Positions 13,567 through 14,464 of a stretch of DNA of 14,464 nt are shown piece by piece. Under the pieces are notes generated by a model that was not told where the DNA came from, did no database searches, and saw only the letters and a program-made list of their open reading frames with translations. Positions within the stretch are counted from its first letter, which is position 1. Every line of letters starts with the position of its first letter. The translations under genes and the position numbers were made by a program. The DNA comes from Actinomycetes bacterium (GTDB taxonomy: Bacteria; Actinomycetota; Humimicrobiia; JAHJRV01), in the NCBI GenBank assembly GCA_030640275.1, contig DAOWJR010000058.1:1-14464 (forward strand). Direction: 5' to 3'.

Positions 13567-13816
13567 TATTAGGTCTATTCTCAAAAAGATATCTATAATT
13601 CTTTAAAATGGTATGAGTTAATATACAAGTAATAATCTTTAACATTTTGTTATTGTAACAACAGAAACTAATAATTTAGTATACAATTATTTTTAATTAA
13701 ATATAATAAAATACTATATGTAAAAAGTACTTCACAAAATATTCCAAAATGGAAGCATAAACGAAATAGTTCAGTTATCTTAAGTTATCGGAAATGGTGT
13801 CATAGGAGGTGTACAA
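13567..13816. other. Intergenic region before the cyclase-like gene
   Basis: There are 250 bases without a gene. A small perfect hairpin stands at 13647-13661 (TTGTTA, loop TTG, TAACAA). TATAAT at 13702-13707 could be a -10 box, but no good -35 is placed before it. The heptamer AGTTATC occurs twice ten bases apart (13773-13779 and 13783-13789), a possible repressor half-site pair. A strong Shine-Dalgarno sequence, AGGAGGT (13804-13810), ends the region. Confidence 0.3.
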
Positions 13817-14464
13817 ATGCCAATAAATAACTATAATGGAGATACCTTTGTTGCATTCCTAGATATTTCTGGATTTAAAGAATTAATGCGAAATGAAAAG
13901 AAGGCTTGGAAAGCTCTGGATAGATTATATCAATATGGATATGAAATTCTAAGAAACCAGAATAATGAATGTAGAGTTGAGGGTATGTTTATCTCTGATA
14001 ACGGCGTGTTGTTCGTTAGGAGAAATAATCGAATTATGCAAAGTATTTCAGAAACCTTAAAATCGCTATTGGTGATAATAAAAAGAATTAACGAAAGAAT
14101 GAGAGAAAACGATTTTATGCTAACTACATCAATTGCCTATGGAAAATTCAGGTATCAGGAAAGAATAGAATTCGAGGGGATTGGGAAAAATCCAATCTAC
14201 GGTAACGCATACGTCTCTGCTTTTTTAGATAATGAAAATGGAAAACCAAAAATCCAGCCTGGACAATGTCGCATAGTAAGAGAAAATCTACCAAGTAATA
14301 TAACCCAAACCATTAAACAGAATCAAGATAATGAGATTTTCAGGATGATAAGGAAGAGAGGTCGCGATAACAAACATTTCTATTATTACTGGATGGTTAA
14401 CGATCCTGTCGAAATCGAAAGATTCGAACAAGATTATAAAGATGCTTACAACTTGAAATACGCA
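13817..14464 (+). CDS. Class III nucleotidyl-cyclase-like protein (3' end outside window)
   Basis: The window shows 216 residues and no stop. ATG 13817 follows the strong ribosome site AGGAGGT with six bases between. FVAFLDISGFKELM (11-24) resembles the first catalytic strand of adenylate/guanylate cyclases, with D16 as metal ligand. MFISDNGVLFV (57-67) supplies a second Asp (D61), SIAYGKF (105-111) and YGNAYVSAFLD (128-138) follow the family order. The usual N-x3-R pair near the last motif is not evident, so catalysis is uncertain. Proteins of this kind occur in defence loci, and Pycsar systems use class III cyclases, but no effector is visible here. Several 60-base lines of this gene reach 35-43 % GC and it uses CGN arginine codons, unlike its neighbours, which hints at a different origin. 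Confidence 0.6.
   Translation, partial: MPINNYNGDTFVAFLDISGFKELMRNEKKAWKALDRLYQYGYEILRNQNNECRVEGMFISDNGVLFVRRNNRIMQSISETLKSLLVIIKRINERMRENDFMLTTSIAYGKFRYQERIEFEGIGKNPIYGNAYVSAFLDNENGKPKIQPGQCRIVRENLPSNITQTIKQNQDNEIFRMIRKRGRDNKHFYYYWMVNDPVEIERFEQDYKDAYNLKYA

Overview
This is an AT-rich accessory region (hand-counted lines mostly about 20-30 % GC) with every recognisable gene on the + strand. Arginine is mostly AGA, proteins are rich in Lys, Ile and Glu, several genes start with GTG, and many starts carry Shine-Dalgarno-like sequences. That fits a low-GC bacterium, possibly a thermophile, but nothing here fixes the taxon. I see no tRNA, rRNA, CRISPR array or transposase.

Layout. (1) 1-605: the 3' part of a small module, consisting of the last codons of a DUF3800-type protein, a 145-aa protein that resembles BECR-fold ribonuclease toxins, and a conserved noncoding element with two hairpins. 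(2) 721-9412: a type I restriction-modification operon, hsdM, a UvrD-like helicase, hsdS, hsdR, and a YgjP/DUF45-type metallopeptidase. Two things are unusual. The helicase gene sits directly behind a truncated hsdS 5' remnant, and the intact hsdS carries a whole PIN-nuclease domain between its two target-recognition halves. (3) 9558-10817: a complete copy of the module seen at the left edge (DUF3800 protein, BECR-like protein, hairpin element), so the R-M operon is bracketed by direct repeats of that module. (4) 10990-13312: four damaged genes in a row. These are an HhH-GPD DNA-glycosylase-like gene with one in-frame TAA, a short DUF6884-like remnant, a PUA/EVE-like plus HsdR_N-type nuclease gene with one in-frame TAG, and a small antitoxin-like ORF broken at an A7 run. 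(5) 13309-14464: a short unknown protein and the start of a class III nucleotidyl-cyclase-like protein that runs off the window and is visibly GC-richer than the rest.

How they may work together. HsdM, HsdS and HsdR should form a type I enzyme that methylates or cleaves DNA according to the two TRDs of HsdS. The PIN domain would bring a second, probably RNA-directed, nuclease into the complex, and the helicase and metallopeptidase are co-transcribed accessories. The flanking DUF3800/BECR/RNA modules look like nuclease or toxin units. Their noncoding element is about 93 % identical between copies, while the proteins are only about two-thirds identical, so the element itself appears to be selected (or recently homogenised). 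The strongest candidates for something undescribed are the HsdS-PIN-HsdS fusion and the duplicated DUF3800-BECR-structured-RNA module.
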